Assembly: GCF_000746845.1 (NCBI RefSeq)
Contig: NZ_KN050846.1
Coordinates: 689,394-753,393, forward strand
Origin: Altibacter lentus
GTDB lineage: Bacteria; Bacteroidota; Bacteroidia; Flavobacteriales; Flavobacteriaceae
Direction: 5' to 3'
DNA: 64,000 bases
How positions within the stretch are numbered: position 1 is the first letter of the stretch; each line of letters opens with the position of its first letter. The notes below the pieces were generated by a model. The model saw nothing but the letters and a program-made list of their open reading frames with translations, ran no database searches and had not been told where the DNA came from. Below are positions 43,703 through 52,941 of this stretch, one piece after another. The position numbers and the translations under genes are program-made.

Positions 43703-43718
43703 TGTTACAATGGTAAAC
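43703..43718. promoter_or_regulatory. Operator site S5 over the xre start codon
   Basis: TGTTAC-AATG-GTAAAC, two mismatches to the consensus. The ATG at 43710-43712 is inside it. It is centred 35 bp from S4, the same distance as S2 to S3. Confidence 0.5.
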
Positions 43719-44123
43719 AGCAACGATTTCTCGAAAAGACTGGAAAAAATACTCGATTATTACGGGTTATCGGCTACGGCTTTTTCGGATGCGATCGATT
43801 TTAACAGGTCCACTATTTCGCATTTGCTATCGGGTAGAAACAAACCCAGTTTGGATTTTGTGATGAAGGTGATTCAGCAATTTCCAGAAGTAGAATTATA
43901 CTGGTTGTTAAACGGAAAAGGTGACTTCCCGTCCGATAAGAAAAATGATCCGACTCCTTCTGCCCCATCTTCCCGGATAACTGCTTCAGAAATGAAAGAA
44001 GCGACAAAACAATCCGTTTCCATTCCGACTAAGCATCCTTCAGAAACTACTTCCGCTTCAGCAGTTATAGAACGGATCGTGATTTTTTATAGCGACGGTA
44101 CTTTTAAGACCTACGAAAATTAA
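43710..44123 (+). CDS. Xre/Cro-type HTH regulator, probably autoregulated
   Basis: A 137-residue protein with an N-terminal Cro/CI-like HTH (about 8-65: LSATAFSDAIDFNRSTISHL; then GRNKPSLDFVMKVIQQFP), a Ser/Pro/Thr-rich disordered linker (about 80-115) and a short conserved C-terminal motif (ERIVIFYSDGTFKTYEN). I recognise this as a flavobacterial Xre group. Start: ATG 43710; it is covered by operator S5. Five similar palindromes occur in its upstream region, so it is likely to bind there and repress itself and the divergent peptidase gene. The ligand or partner of the C-terminal motif is unknown. Confidence 0.92.
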   Translation: MVNSNDFSKRLEKILDYYGLSATAFSDAIDFNRSTISHLLSGRNKPSLDFVMKVIQQFPEVELYWLLNGKGDFPSDKKNDPTPSAPSSRITASEMKEATKQSVSIPTKHPSETTSASAVIERIVIFYSDGTFKTYEN

Positions 44124-44167
44124 TTATTCTCCTTAAAATTTCAGAAATTCGCATAAAATCTAAAAAA

Positions 44168-44536
44168 ATGCGCTTCTGCTATCTTTTTTCACTGCTTTTG
44201 TTTGTGGGTTGTTATGAGCCGGAACGAAATTGCACCGACTTTAAAACAGGAACCTTTGAATTTGAAGCTGTTGTAGGTACAGAAGTACTTACAACAACTT
44301 TTATACGTAACGATTCCATAGAAATTGATTATTTTAGAGGTAAAGGAGATACTTCCTCGGTGCGATGGATAAACGATTGCGAGTACATCGTTAAAAAGAA
44401 AAACCCAAAGAACCGGTCTGAAGAAAAAGCCATCCATATGAAGATCCTCACTACCGGCAAGAACGAATATGTCTTTGAGTACAACGTAGTAGGAGAAACC
44501 AGAAAACAAAAAGGAACCGCTAAAAAAGTAAAATAA
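44168..44536 (+). CDS. Flavobacterial lipoprotein of unknown function
   Basis: A 122-residue protein with a short hydrophobic leader and a lipobox (LLFVGCYEP, Cys15). The mature domain is beta-rich with RNCTDFKTGTFEF, SVRWINDCEYIV and KAIHMKILTTGKNEY. Two Cys (CTDF, NDCE) may form a disulfide. I recall this family being mislabelled DNA topoisomerase IV in databases, but nothing enzyme-like is visible. Its stop overlaps the terC start by 1 bp (taATG at 44536), so it is coupled to it. Confidence 0.87.
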   Translation: MRFCYLFSLLLFVGCYEPERNCTDFKTGTFEFEAVVGTEVLTTTFIRNDSIEIDYFRGKGDTSSVRWINDCEYIVKKKNPKNRSEEKAIHMKILTTGKNEYVFEYNVVGETRKQKGTAKKVK

Positions 44537-45363
44537 TGTTCGAAATCTTAAGCTCGCCGGATGCCTTAGTGGCATTGTTAACCTTGACTTTCCTGGAAAT
44601 TATTCTGGGGATCGACAACATCATTTTCATTTCGCTGGCTGCCAGCAAACTACCCTCGAACCTTCAGAAAAAAGCAACCAACATAGGGCTCTTTCTCGCA
44701 ATGCTTATACGGGTCATCCTGCTGTTTGGCATCTCTTGGCTCGTCGCTATGGAGGCTCCTTTTTGGAACATTCACCTGTCATGGATTGAAGCCGGTATAA
44801 GCGGACAAGGACTTATCTTATTTATAGGAGGACTGTTCCTCTTATATAAAAGTACAAGCGAGATCCATGAGAAAGTGGAGGATAAAGGACACGATGCAAG
44901 GAAAGTGAAAAAGAGCCGAGCCACCTCTTTAAGTAAAGCAATCGTTCAAATAAGCTTAATAAATATTGTTTTTTCTTTCGACTCTATCCTAACCGCAGTA
45001 GGTATGACCAATGGTATTAGTAACGACCCCAACGACGCTTTGGTGATCATGGTGATTGCGGTTGTGATCTCTGTACTTATCATGATGATCTTTGCAAATC
45101 CGGTGGGCCGCTTTGTTAATAAACACCCCACGGTCCAACTATTAGGGCTGGCCTTTTTGATCCTTATTGGCTTTATGCTGATTGCGGAAGGAGCTCACCT
45201 CTCGCATTTGGTTGTATTCGGTAATGAGATTGGGGTGATCCCAAAGGGGTACCTGTACTTTACAATTGCATTCTCCTTATTTATTGAATTTCTCAATATG
45301 CGTTATCGAAAAACGACCAGTGAGATCGTTTCAACACTCCCCGAAGAGAATTTAGATAATTAA
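44536..45363 (+). CDS. TerC-family membrane protein
   Basis: A 275-residue polytopic protein with about seven to eight membrane segments. TLTFLEIILGIDNIIFISLA is the TerC signature, with conserved acidic residues in the first segments (EIILGIDN) and in the centre (FSFDSILTAVGM). TerC proteins are linked to tellurite resistance and Mn2+/Ca2+ export, and help load metal onto exported enzymes. Start: ATG 44536, sharing one base with the lipoprotein stop. Coupled expression suggests the two act together. Confidence 0.94.
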   Translation: MFEILSSPDALVALLTLTFLEIILGIDNIIFISLAASKLPSNLQKKATNIGLFLAMLIRVILLFGISWLVAMEAPFWNIHLSWIEAGISGQGLILFIGGLFLLYKSTSEIHEKVEDKGHDARKVKKSRATSLSKAIVQISLINIVFSFDSILTAVGMTNGISNDPNDALVIMVIAVVISVLIMMIFANPVGRFVNKHPTVQLLGLAFLILIGFMLIAEGAHLSHLVVFGNEIGVIPKGYLYFTIAFSLFIEFLNMRYRKTTSEIVSTLPEENLDN

Positions 45364-45375
45364 ACCAAATGACAA

Positions 45376-45573
45376 ATGGATAAACCAACAGCACGCCGTA
45401 ACGCATATTTAATGCTCATAACCGGATTGATTCTTTTAGGGATAGGCATCTATTTTATCGTTACTGAATTTCAAGCGCAAGCCCCGGACTGGTATTATTG
45501 GCTGGGACTAATAGTCGTTGGGGATTTATTCTTGATCGCCGGCGTACGGCAACTAAAACGAACTGAAAAATAA
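45376..45573 (+). CDS. Small two-helix membrane protein
   Basis: A 65-residue protein with two membrane helices (about 12-31 and 39-57) and a basic C-terminus (RQLKRTEK). Starts 12 bp after terC, same direction, with no terminator between. It may be part of the same transcript. Function unknown. Confidence 0.75.
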   Translation: MDKPTARRNAYLMLITGLILLGIGIYFIVTEFQAQAPDWYYWLGLIVVGDLFLIAGVRQLKRTEK

Positions 45574-45596
45574 GCACACCTCTAGGGTTGTAAAAG

Positions 45597-47654
45597 TCAA
45601 GAGCTCTTTGATATTAGAGGTTTTGAAGAAAAGTGCTTGTTCAATATCCTAAACAAGGCCTCTTTATCGATCGGTTTGGTGAGATAATCACACATACCGG
45701 ACGCTCTGCCGTTTCTAATGGCTTCTTTGGTGACGTCTGCCGAAAGACCTAAAACAACTAGATCTTCCTGTATTTGAAGTAATTTCTCAGTGGCTTCAAA
45801 ACCATCCATATCAGGCATATGAATATCCATAAAGATAAGGTCGTAGTTATGCTTCCTAGTCTTTTCTATGGCCTCTAATCCGCTGCCTACACTTTCCGAA
45901 CGTATTCCCACTTGCAGAAGTATATTATAAAGGATCATTCTGTTAATTCTATTATCATCAACAATAAGACTTTTTATGTGCGATAGGTCCTTGTTCCTTT
46001 CATTGATCGTGCCGGGCCGGTCCTCGACCAAAGGAAAGGACATTTCCACGGCAAAGCAGCTTCCTTTGCCCACTTTGCTTGTCACACCTATTTCTCCTTC
46101 TAACAGGTGAACCAGCTCTTTCGTGATCGCTAATCCTAATCCGCCCCCTTCATGGCGCTTTCTAAAGCCGTTTTCAACTTGAACAAAGCGATCGAAAATA
46201 GACGGTAATTTATCTTTTGGAATCCCCACGCCGGTGTCGGAAACCGAATAGGAGACTTTCAACCGGTCTTTCTCAAAGGATTCGGTATATCGAATAGTGA
46301 TGCCACCGGTTTTGGTAAACTTTATGGCATTGGTAAGCAAATTAGTAAAGATTTGATTGAATTTTGACACATCTCCCAGGACGGTGCTGTTACAGTGCGA
46401 TGAAAACTCCTTATTCACCTCCAATGTTCTTTCTTGTAATTGAGGTTTATAGGTATTGATGATTTTCTGAAGCTGGTCGGCTGGTTTAAATCGATCTTCG
46501 GAAACTTCCATCTTCCCTGATTCGATTTTTTCCATATCCAGGATGTCGTTTACAAGGACCAAAAGTGTTTGCGCGGAGTTTCGCATTAGCTTCAAATAAA
46601 CGCGTTCCTTTTTAAGCAAATCCTTGGTCTGAAGAATATCAGCAAATCCAAGAATAGCGTTTAGAGGTGTTCGTATCTCGTGGCTCATATTCGAGAGAAA
46701 ATCCGATTTTGCCGTTGAGGCTTTCTGAGCCTCCTGCTTTTGTTCCTCTAATTCCGTATTTAAGAGAGATAGCGTGGTGTTGATCGTTTCTTGGTGAGCC
46801 TTATTATGTCGAGATTTCAGAAACAGAAAAACCAGCAAGCTAATAACAAACGAAAGTAGAAATCCGAAGAATAAACCTATAAGTTGAATCAATTCACGTT
46901 CTTTATAGATCTCATTATCGCGGTATAGCAACTGAAATGACCAGGTCTTTCCTGAGGCGCCAATAGGCTTCATTCCTGCCTCAAATTGCCTATCGGTAGG
47001 AAAATCGCCCGGATTGGGTTCGTTGTATGAATAAAAGACTGTGCCGTTTTGATCTGTTAACAATACCGAATGGTCCTTAAATGTTTCACAGATCTCATCA
47101 AATTGCGAACTAAAATCCATCCCCGCGGTCACCGTACCATAGAATTTTCCTTTTATGTAGACAGGTACATCTACTAAAAATGCCTCTCCTTCTTGCGTCA
47201 GCGGGATCCAAGGTGTCATATTTGTAATATCCTTTCGACTATTATTGATCCATTCTGAATAGCGATACTCCAATGGCTTTATATCCAGCAACAAAGCTTC
47301 TTCATTGGCGATCAATGGTACAATTTGACGAATGATCCCATCACTGTCTATAAATTCAATAAAACGAAACGATGGATGCTGTGAAATAATACGATTGGCA
47401 TCCGATTCGAAATACTGCATAAACGCACCCTCACTTTCCTCAATTCGATCCTTTATATTTTCGAGGGAACCTATATTATTCCGAACGGTCCGCTCAAAAT
47501 CTTGAACAGATAGTCGTCCTACCGTCTGGATCTGGGCCTTGTATTCGTTATCGAGTTGTTGCTTGGCTTTTCCGTAGATAAACAGACAGGTAATGCTAAT
47601 AGCGAGCATAATACCAAAGGAGAACCAATAGTAGCGTTTGGGGATAATAACCAT
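45597..47654 (-). CDS. Hybrid sensor histidine kinase / response regulator
   Basis: A 685-residue membrane kinase. Two helices (about 9-27 and 260-282) enclose a periplasmic dCACHE-like sensor. A short coiled-coil leads to HisKA with the phospho-acceptor His in FLSNMSHEIRTPLN (about 330), a HATPase domain (NLLTNAIKFTKTGG, DTGVGIPKDKL, GGGLGLAITKEL) and a C-terminal receiver (SLIVDDNRINRM, DLIFMDIHMPDMDG phospho-Asp, DYLTKPIDKE). No output domain follows, so the phosphate probably goes to a separate regulator. Ligand unknown. Follows mscL in the same direction. Confidence 0.94.
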   Translation of the reverse strand: MVIIPKRYYWFSFGIMLAISITCLFIYGKAKQQLDNEYKAQIQTVGRLSVQDFERTVRNNIGSLENIKDRIEESEGAFMQYFESDANRIISQHPSFRFIEFIDSDGIIRQIVPLIANEEALLLDIKPLEYRYSEWINNSRKDITNMTPWIPLTQEGEAFLVDVPVYIKGKFYGTVTAGMDFSSQFDEICETFKDHSVLLTDQNGTVFYSYNEPNPGDFPTDRQFEAGMKPIGASGKTWSFQLLYRDNEIYKERELIQLIGLFFGFLLSFVISLLVFLFLKSRHNKAHQETINTTLSLLNTELEEQKQEAQKASTAKSDFLSNMSHEIRTPLNAILGFADILQTKDLLKKERVYLKLMRNSAQTLLVLVNDILDMEKIESGKMEVSEDRFKPADQLQKIINTYKPQLQERTLEVNKEFSSHCNSTVLGDVSKFNQIFTNLLTNAIKFTKTGGITIRYTESFEKDRLKVSYSVSDTGVGIPKDKLPSIFDRFVQVENGFRKRHEGGGLGLAITKELVHLLEGEIGVTSKVGKGSCFAVEMSFPLVEDRPGTINERNKDLSHIKSLIVDDNRINRMILYNILLQVGIRSESVGSGLEAIEKTRKHNYDLIFMDIHMPDMDGFEATEKLLQIQEDLVVLGLSADVTKEAIRNGRASGMCDYLTKPIDKEALFRILNKHFSSKPLISKSS

Positions 47655-47723
47655 TTTTTTGTGGAAACCTATAAATAGATTTCGAGTATTTTTATTAGTG
47701 TCAGCTAATTAAGAAATATCCTA

Positions 47724-47731
47724 CAAAGCTA
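47724..47731 (-). promoter_or_regulatory. Candidate hybrid-kinase promoter -7 box (TAGCTTTG)
   Basis: A perfect TAnnTTTG on the minus strand in the mscL-to-kinase gap, 69 bp upstream of the kinase start codon. No -33 TTG at proper spacing. Confidence 0.4.
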
Positions 47732-47740
47732 CAAGGTTTT

Positions 47741-48178
47741 TTATAATTTCTTCGAGCCATTCTTTATTAGTTCATTTTGTTGTTCCATAAGGCGTTCGAT
47801 ATTGGCAAGCAGCTCGATATCTTTGGGGGTAGGAACTTGTTTATTTTTAGGGTCTTCGGATTTTTTCCTAAAGCGATTGATAAATTTGATGACCACAAAA
47901 ATCGTGAGCGCAATGATCGCAAAATCAATCAATACCTCGATCAACTCGCCGTAACCTATGGCAACTTCTTCGGCTGTGTCTGTAGCTTCTCGTAACAGGT
48001 ATTTTCTATTTGCAAGATTTACGTCATCGGTGAGTAGTGAAAGGGGTGGCATTACTACTTTCTTCACCAAGGTATTTACCACATTGTTAAATGCAGTACC
48101 AATAATAATACCTACCGCCATATCAATCATATTGCCTTTGATGGCAAAATCTTTAAACTCTCGAATAAAACTTTTCAT
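47741..48178 (-). CDS. mscL: Large-conductance mechanosensitive channel
   Basis: A 145-residue two-helix channel that releases solutes on hypo-osmotic shock. The N-terminal amphipathic helix and TM1 are EFKDFAIKGNMIDMAVGIII, followed by GTAFNNVVNTLV, a periplasmic loop, and TM2 with ALTIFVVIKFINRF. A charged C-terminal coil closes it. Length is within the usual 130-150. Start lies 9 bp after the parC stop, so it is likely in the parC transcript. Confidence 0.96.
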   Translation of the reverse strand: MKSFIREFKDFAIKGNMIDMAVGIIIGTAFNNVVNTLVKKVVMPPLSLLTDDVNLANRKYLLREATDTAEEVAIGYGELIEVLIDFAIIALTIFVVIKFINRFRKKSEDPKNKQVPTPKDIELLANIERLMEQQNELIKNGSKKL

Positions 48179-48187
48179 GAATTATAG

Positions 48188-50857
48188 TTAGAATAACAGG
48201 GTTTGACCTTCTTCATCGGTAGGCGGCTCTTCTTCCTTATCCTTTTTTTCTGAAGTAGTTTCCGGGACAACGGCTTCTTCATCGACAACATCCATTTCTT
48301 CGGCAGGAATCGGTTTTGGCGGATCGTATGGGAGTGAAGATAACGCATTGATCTCCAGCACCTTGTCCTTCGTCAACTGATTACCCATGGCAGTGATTCC
48401 TTTTACGGCAATAAATTCTTCTAAATTTACTTCAGCATTATCCTTTCTTTCCTTGCCGCGCTCCTTAACGAAAACAACTTCGGCAACAGGACGATAATCA
48501 GTAAAAACACGTTCCAGGTATGACTTTGGGTGGTCTGTGATAATAAGTTCTTCTTTATCCTCATTTTCTATCAAGAAGCGTTTTACATAGAAAAGTTCCT
48601 TTTCACCTTCCCAGTAGATCACCGAAATAGGCTTATTGGGCTCCCATTTCTCTAAAACGATCATATCGTCGTCAAAACGAAGCGTAAGCTCGGGGATGAC
48701 AGTCTTTACTACACCTTTCTGATTAATGATCAACAAACGATCTTCTTTTTTAAACTCCCCCAGCAACTCTCCGCGTTCATCCACATTAAGGCGCTGTACG
48801 GTGTCATCGAACCAGATCTTTCTTGGTTTTAGGGTAGATAGTCCTTTTTCTTTAAGCTCAATGCGCTTAACAGCATATTTGGTTACAATATTACCTTTGG
48901 AGGCACGTCCTTTCACCAACTGATCGGCGAAATCAAGATCGAACTTCAACTTCTTTATGCTTCCGGTCTGCCGGAGAAGCACCGTGACGACCTCAGCCTC
49001 ACCATTGGGGTTTGCTGTAAAATAAAGCACTTTAGACCCCGAAGTTCCTGCCGTAAGATCGTACTCTTTGTCTCTTGTTATGGAAGTTACGGCAAAGCGT
49101 TTCACATAGGTAGCCCCACGCGGGCCGTCCTTGTAGATCATATTGTAGATGGTCCGTTTGTCTTTTTTCTTAAAAACAGCCACATGGAGGATGTTTTTTC
49201 CAACAAAGGTCTTTGCATCCACTTTAGTGACCATCATCGTTCCATTTTCGGTAAAAACAATAATGTCGTCGATATCGCTGCAATCGGTTACGTATTCATC
49301 ACGCTTAAGGCTGGTTCCCACAAATCCTTCTTCCCTATTCACATATAGTTTTGTATTGCGGATCACCACTTTGGTTGCTTCAATATCATCGAAGACACGA
49401 ATTTCCGCTTTTCGCTCTTTCCCTTCGCCGTAGTCTTTTTTAAGCCGCTTGAAATAATCGATGGCGTAATCAATTAAATTCTGAAGGTGATGCTTCACTT
49501 CAGCGATCTGATCTTCCAGCGCATCAATCTTTTGCTGTGCCTTATCGATATCGAATTTAGAGATGCGTTTGATGCGTATTTCAGTGAGTCGGACGATATC
49601 TTCTTCGGTAATGGCACGTTTTAGATGTTTTATGTGGGGTTGCAATCCTTCGTCAATCGCCCGGATCACCCCTTCCCATGTCTCCTCTTCTTCTATATCG
49701 CGATAGATTCGGTTTTCGATGAAGATACGCTCCAAAGAAGCAAAGTGCCATTGTTCTTCAAGCTCTTCCAATTGTATCTCCAACTCACTCTTAAGAAGTT
49801 GTACGGTTCGGTCGGTCGACAGGCGAAGCATTTCAGAAACACCAATAAACAATGGCTTATTGTCCTCGATCACACAACCCAAAGGCGAAATGGAAGTCTC
49901 ACAGGCCGTAAAGGCATACAGGGCATCAATAGTCTTGTCGGGTGAAATACCGCCCGGAAGATGGATCATGATCTCTACTTGTGCTGCCGTGTTATCTTCG
50001 ATCTTTTTGATCTTTATCTTCCCTTTTTCGTTGGCTTTTAGGATCGATTCTATTAAAGAAGTGGTTGTAGTGCCAAAGGGTATCTCACGCACCACCAGGG
50101 TGTTCTTATCGTGTTGCAAGATACGGGCCCTACTTCTTACCTTTCCTCCGCGAAGCCCGTCGTTATAGCTGGTTGCGTCCATGATCCCGCCCGTAGGAAA
50201 ATCGGGTAAAAGGGTAAATCGTTTGCCTTGCAAATGCTTTATGGAGGCATCGATCAATTCTATAAAATTATGCGGAAGGATCTTTGTAGAAAGACCTACC
50301 GCAATCCCCTCCGCTCCTTGTGCCAACAACAGTGGAAACATGACCGGCAGGTTAATAGGTTCCTTCTTTCGGCCATCGTAGGAGGCCTGCCAAGAAGTGA
50401 TTTTAGGGTTGTATACTACATCCAACGCAAATTTGGACAACCGTGCCTCAATATACCGTGATGCAGCTGCCCGGTCGCCCGTTAGAATGTTACCCCAGTT
50501 CCCCTGTGTATCGATAAGAAGGTCCTTCTGCCCTATTTGCACCATGGCGTCGGCAATACTCGCATCCCCATGCGGGTGGTATTGCATGGTATGTCCTACG
50601 ATGTTGGCGACCTTATTATACCTACCATCGTCCAAGTCCTTCATGGAATGCATGATGCGCCTTTGAACCGGTTTAAAACCATCCTCAATGGCGGGAACGG
50701 CTCGTTCCAGAATCACATAACTCGCATAATCCAGGAACCAATCGCGATACATTCCCGTTACTTTGGTAATAGTATCGCCGCTGGTATCTTCGTGTTCTCC
50801 CAGATAATCTGGACCGGAATTTTTCGCTTCTTCGTTATTTTCTAACTCCTCGCTCAT
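48188..50857 (-). CDS. parC: DNA topoisomerase IV subunit A
   Basis: An 889-residue type IIA topoisomerase subunit. The N-terminal breakage-reunion domain shows FKPVQRRIMHSM, the GHTMQYHPHGD helix (quinolone region) and the active-site Tyr in ASRYIEARLSKFA. A long coiled-coil (about 370-470) and a C-terminal beta-pinwheel region follow; the acidic tail (EEEPPTDEEGQ) is typical of Bacteroidota. At the site of E. coli ParC Ser80 it reads GDASIAD, with Ala instead of Ser. Partner parE is 74 bp upstream. Confidence 0.95.
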   Translation of the reverse strand: MSEELENNEEAKNSGPDYLGEHEDTSGDTITKVTGMYRDWFLDYASYVILERAVPAIEDGFKPVQRRIMHSMKDLDDGRYNKVANIVGHTMQYHPHGDASIADAMVQIGQKDLLIDTQGNWGNILTGDRAAASRYIEARLSKFALDVVYNPKITSWQASYDGRKKEPINLPVMFPLLLAQGAEGIAVGLSTKILPHNFIELIDASIKHLQGKRFTLLPDFPTGGIMDATSYNDGLRGGKVRSRARILQHDKNTLVVREIPFGTTTTSLIESILKANEKGKIKIKKIEDNTAAQVEIMIHLPGGISPDKTIDALYAFTACETSISPLGCVIEDNKPLFIGVSEMLRLSTDRTVQLLKSELEIQLEELEEQWHFASLERIFIENRIYRDIEEEETWEGVIRAIDEGLQPHIKHLKRAITEEDIVRLTEIRIKRISKFDIDKAQQKIDALEDQIAEVKHHLQNLIDYAIDYFKRLKKDYGEGKERKAEIRVFDDIEATKVVIRNTKLYVNREEGFVGTSLKRDEYVTDCSDIDDIIVFTENGTMMVTKVDAKTFVGKNILHVAVFKKKDKRTIYNMIYKDGPRGATYVKRFAVTSITRDKEYDLTAGTSGSKVLYFTANPNGEAEVVTVLLRQTGSIKKLKFDLDFADQLVKGRASKGNIVTKYAVKRIELKEKGLSTLKPRKIWFDDTVQRLNVDERGELLGEFKKEDRLLIINQKGVVKTVIPELTLRFDDDMIVLEKWEPNKPISVIYWEGEKELFYVKRFLIENEDKEELIITDHPKSYLERVFTDYRPVAEVVFVKERGKERKDNAEVNLEEFIAVKGITAMGNQLTKDKVLEINALSSLPYDPPKPIPAEEMDVVDEEAVVPETTSEKKDKEEEPPTDEEGQTLLF

Positions 50858-50931
50858 GAAAATTTAATCACTTTTATTAGACATAACACTATTGCCGCAA
50901 ACGCAGCAGCGCTTATCATACAACAATCCCA

Positions 50932-52782
50932 TCAGGCTTCAACTTTGTCCAGTTCAACTTTTAGATTATCGATGATAAACTCTTGTCTGTCGGGCGTGTT
51001 CTTGCCCATGTAAAAAGACAACAATTCTTCTATGCTCATCGACTTGTCCAGCATTACAGGGTCGAGACGTATGTCTTCCCCAATAAAATGCACAAACTCG
51101 TCCGGAGAGATCTCGCCCAAACCTTTAAATCGGGTGATCTCCGGTTTTGGTCGAAGTTTTTCAATCGCCGCAATGCGTTCTTCTTCGGAATAACAGTAGA
51201 TCGTTTCTTTTTTATTTCGCACACGGAACAAAGGCGTCTGAAGGATATACAAATGCCCTTCCTTGATTATCTCGGGAAAAAACTGAAGGAAGAATGTAAT
51301 AAGCAACAAACGAATGTGCATCCCATCGACATCGGCATCGGTTGCGATCACAATGTTGTTATAGCGCAGGTCCTCCATAGACTCTTCTATATTCAAGGCT
51401 GCCTGCAACAGGTTGAATTCCTCATTCTCATACACGATCTTCTTTGTGAGACCGTAGCAATTGAGTGGTTTTCCTTTTAAGCTGAAAACCGCCTGCGTAT
51501 TGACATCCCTGCTTTTGGTTATACTTCCGCTTGCCGAATCTCCCTCGGTAATGAACAAGGTGCTCTCTAAATTTCGTTCGTTCTTAATATCTCCAAAATG
51601 AACGCGACAATCACGCAGTTTTTTGTTGTGCAAACTTGCTTTCTTTGCACGGTCCTTTGCGAGCTTTCGGATACCGGATAGCTCCTTACGCTCCCGTTCG
51701 GCCTGCATGATCTTCCGCTGGATCTTTTCGGCGATATCGGTATTTTTATGAAGGTAATTGTCAAGTTGCGTTTTTATGAAATCATTGATATAGGTACGAA
51801 CGGTTGGCAGCTTCCCTCCCATATCTGTAGAACCGAGCTTTGTTTTCGTCTGACTCTCAAAAACGGGTTCCATCACTTTAATGCTGATCGCCGCTACGAT
51901 CGATTTGCGCACATCGCTGGCGTCATAGTTCTTTCCGAAGTATTCCCTAATGGTCTTTACGATACTCTCCCTAAAGGCCGCTAAGTGCGTTCCTCCTTGG
52001 GTTGTGTTCTGCCCGTTAACAAAGCTGTGATATTCTTCGCTGTATTGGGTTTTACTGTGTGTAAGCGCGATCTCAATGTCGTCTCCTTTTAAATGGATCA
52101 CGGGATATAACATATCTTCTTTAGACATGTTATCTTCCAGCAGGTCTTTCAGCCCGTTTTCCGAAAAGAACTTCTCACCGTTAAAATCGATCGTCAACCC
52201 GGGATTAAGGTAAACGTAATTTTTAAGCATCTTTGCGACGTATTCGCTTCGGAATTTGAAATTCTTAAAAATGCTCTCATCCGGTGAAAAAATCACCTTG
52301 GTACCTTTGCGTTTTGAACTTTCTTCTATTTCTGAATCTTCAGTAAGCTCCCCTTGACTAAACTGGGCATATTTTATTTGGTTGTCTCGAACCGATTCTA
52401 CTCGAAAGAAAGAGGACAACGCATTTACGGCCTTGGTTCCTACCCCATTAAGCCCCACCGATTTTTTAAAGGCGCGCGTATCATACTTCCCACCGGTGTT
52501 CATTTTGGAAACCACGTCCACGACCTTACCCAAGGGAATTCCCCTCCCATAATCGCGAACTTTCACTTCTTTATCCTTGATCCGGATCTCAATGGTCTTC
52601 CCTGCGCCCATCACAAATTCGTCGATACAGTTATCTATGACCTCTTTCAGCAATATATAAATGCCATCATCGGGTGACGAACCGTCGCCCAATTTACCAA
52701 TATACATACCCGGACGCATACGAATATGCTCCTTCCAATCCAGCGAGCGTATGTTATCTTCTGTGTATTGTGTTTGTGACAT
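50932..52782 (-). CDS. parE: DNA topoisomerase IV subunit B
   Basis: A 616-residue GHKL ATPase subunit. ATP-binding motifs are [13 protein letters not shown] (Asn/Glu), [11 protein letters not shown] and [14 protein letters not shown]. The TOPRIM domain has [11 protein letters not shown] and [13 protein letters not shown]. Length matches ParE (about 620) and not GyrB with its extra insert. Start: ATG 52780-52782, 20 bp downstream of a TATATTTA box. First of the parE-parC-mscL run. Confidence 0.95.
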   Translation of the reverse strand: MSQTQYTEDNIRSLDWKEHIRMRPGMYIGKLGDGSSPDDGIYILLKEVIDNCIDEFVMGAGKTIEIRIKDKEVKVRDYGRGIPLGKVVDVVSKMNTGGKYDTRAFKKSVGLNGVGTKAVNALSSFFRVESVRDNQIKYAQFSQGELTEDSEIEESSKRKGTKVIFSPDESIFKNFKFRSEYVAKMLKNYVYLNPGLTIDFNGEKFFSENGLKDLLEDNMSKEDMLYPVIHLKGDDIEIALTHSKTQYSEEYHSFVNGQNTTQGGTHLAAFRESIVKTIREYFGKNYDASDVRKSIVAAISIKVMEPVFESQTKTKLGSTDMGGKLPTVRTYINDFIKTQLDNYLHKNTDIAEKIQRKIMQAERERKELSGIRKLAKDRAKKASLHNKKLRDCRVHFGDIKNERNLESTLFITEGDSASGSITKSRDVNTQAVFSLKGKPLNCYGLTKKIVYENEEFNLLQAALNIEESMEDLRYNNIVIATDADVDGMHIRLLLITFFLQFFPEIIKEGHLYILQTPLFRVRNKKETIYCYSEEERIAAIEKLRPKPEITRFKGLGEISPDEFVHFIGEDIRLDPVMLDKSMSIEELLSFYMGKNTPDRQEFIIDNLKVELDKVEA

Positions 52783-52802
52783 GATTTTTCTTGAATGTGC
52801 CT

Positions 52803-52818
52803 AAATATAGGGTTTCAG
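52803..52818 (-). promoter_or_regulatory. parE promoter segment shared with ychF
   Basis: The 16-mer CTGAAACCCTATATTT on the minus strand is identical to the segment upstream of ychF (56472-56487). It runs into a -7-like box TATATTTA (one mismatch, 52802-52809), 20 bp before the parE ATG. Confidence 0.5.
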
Positions 52819-52941
52819 CTACAAAATGGAAACCTTAAAAAGGGAAAGTAATTAACAATAAATACGGTGTCATTGTTAAGAAAATATAGCAATCACGCAT
52901 GGATATAAAGCTAAGTTTTGAACAGAAGAAGACACTCTTTT

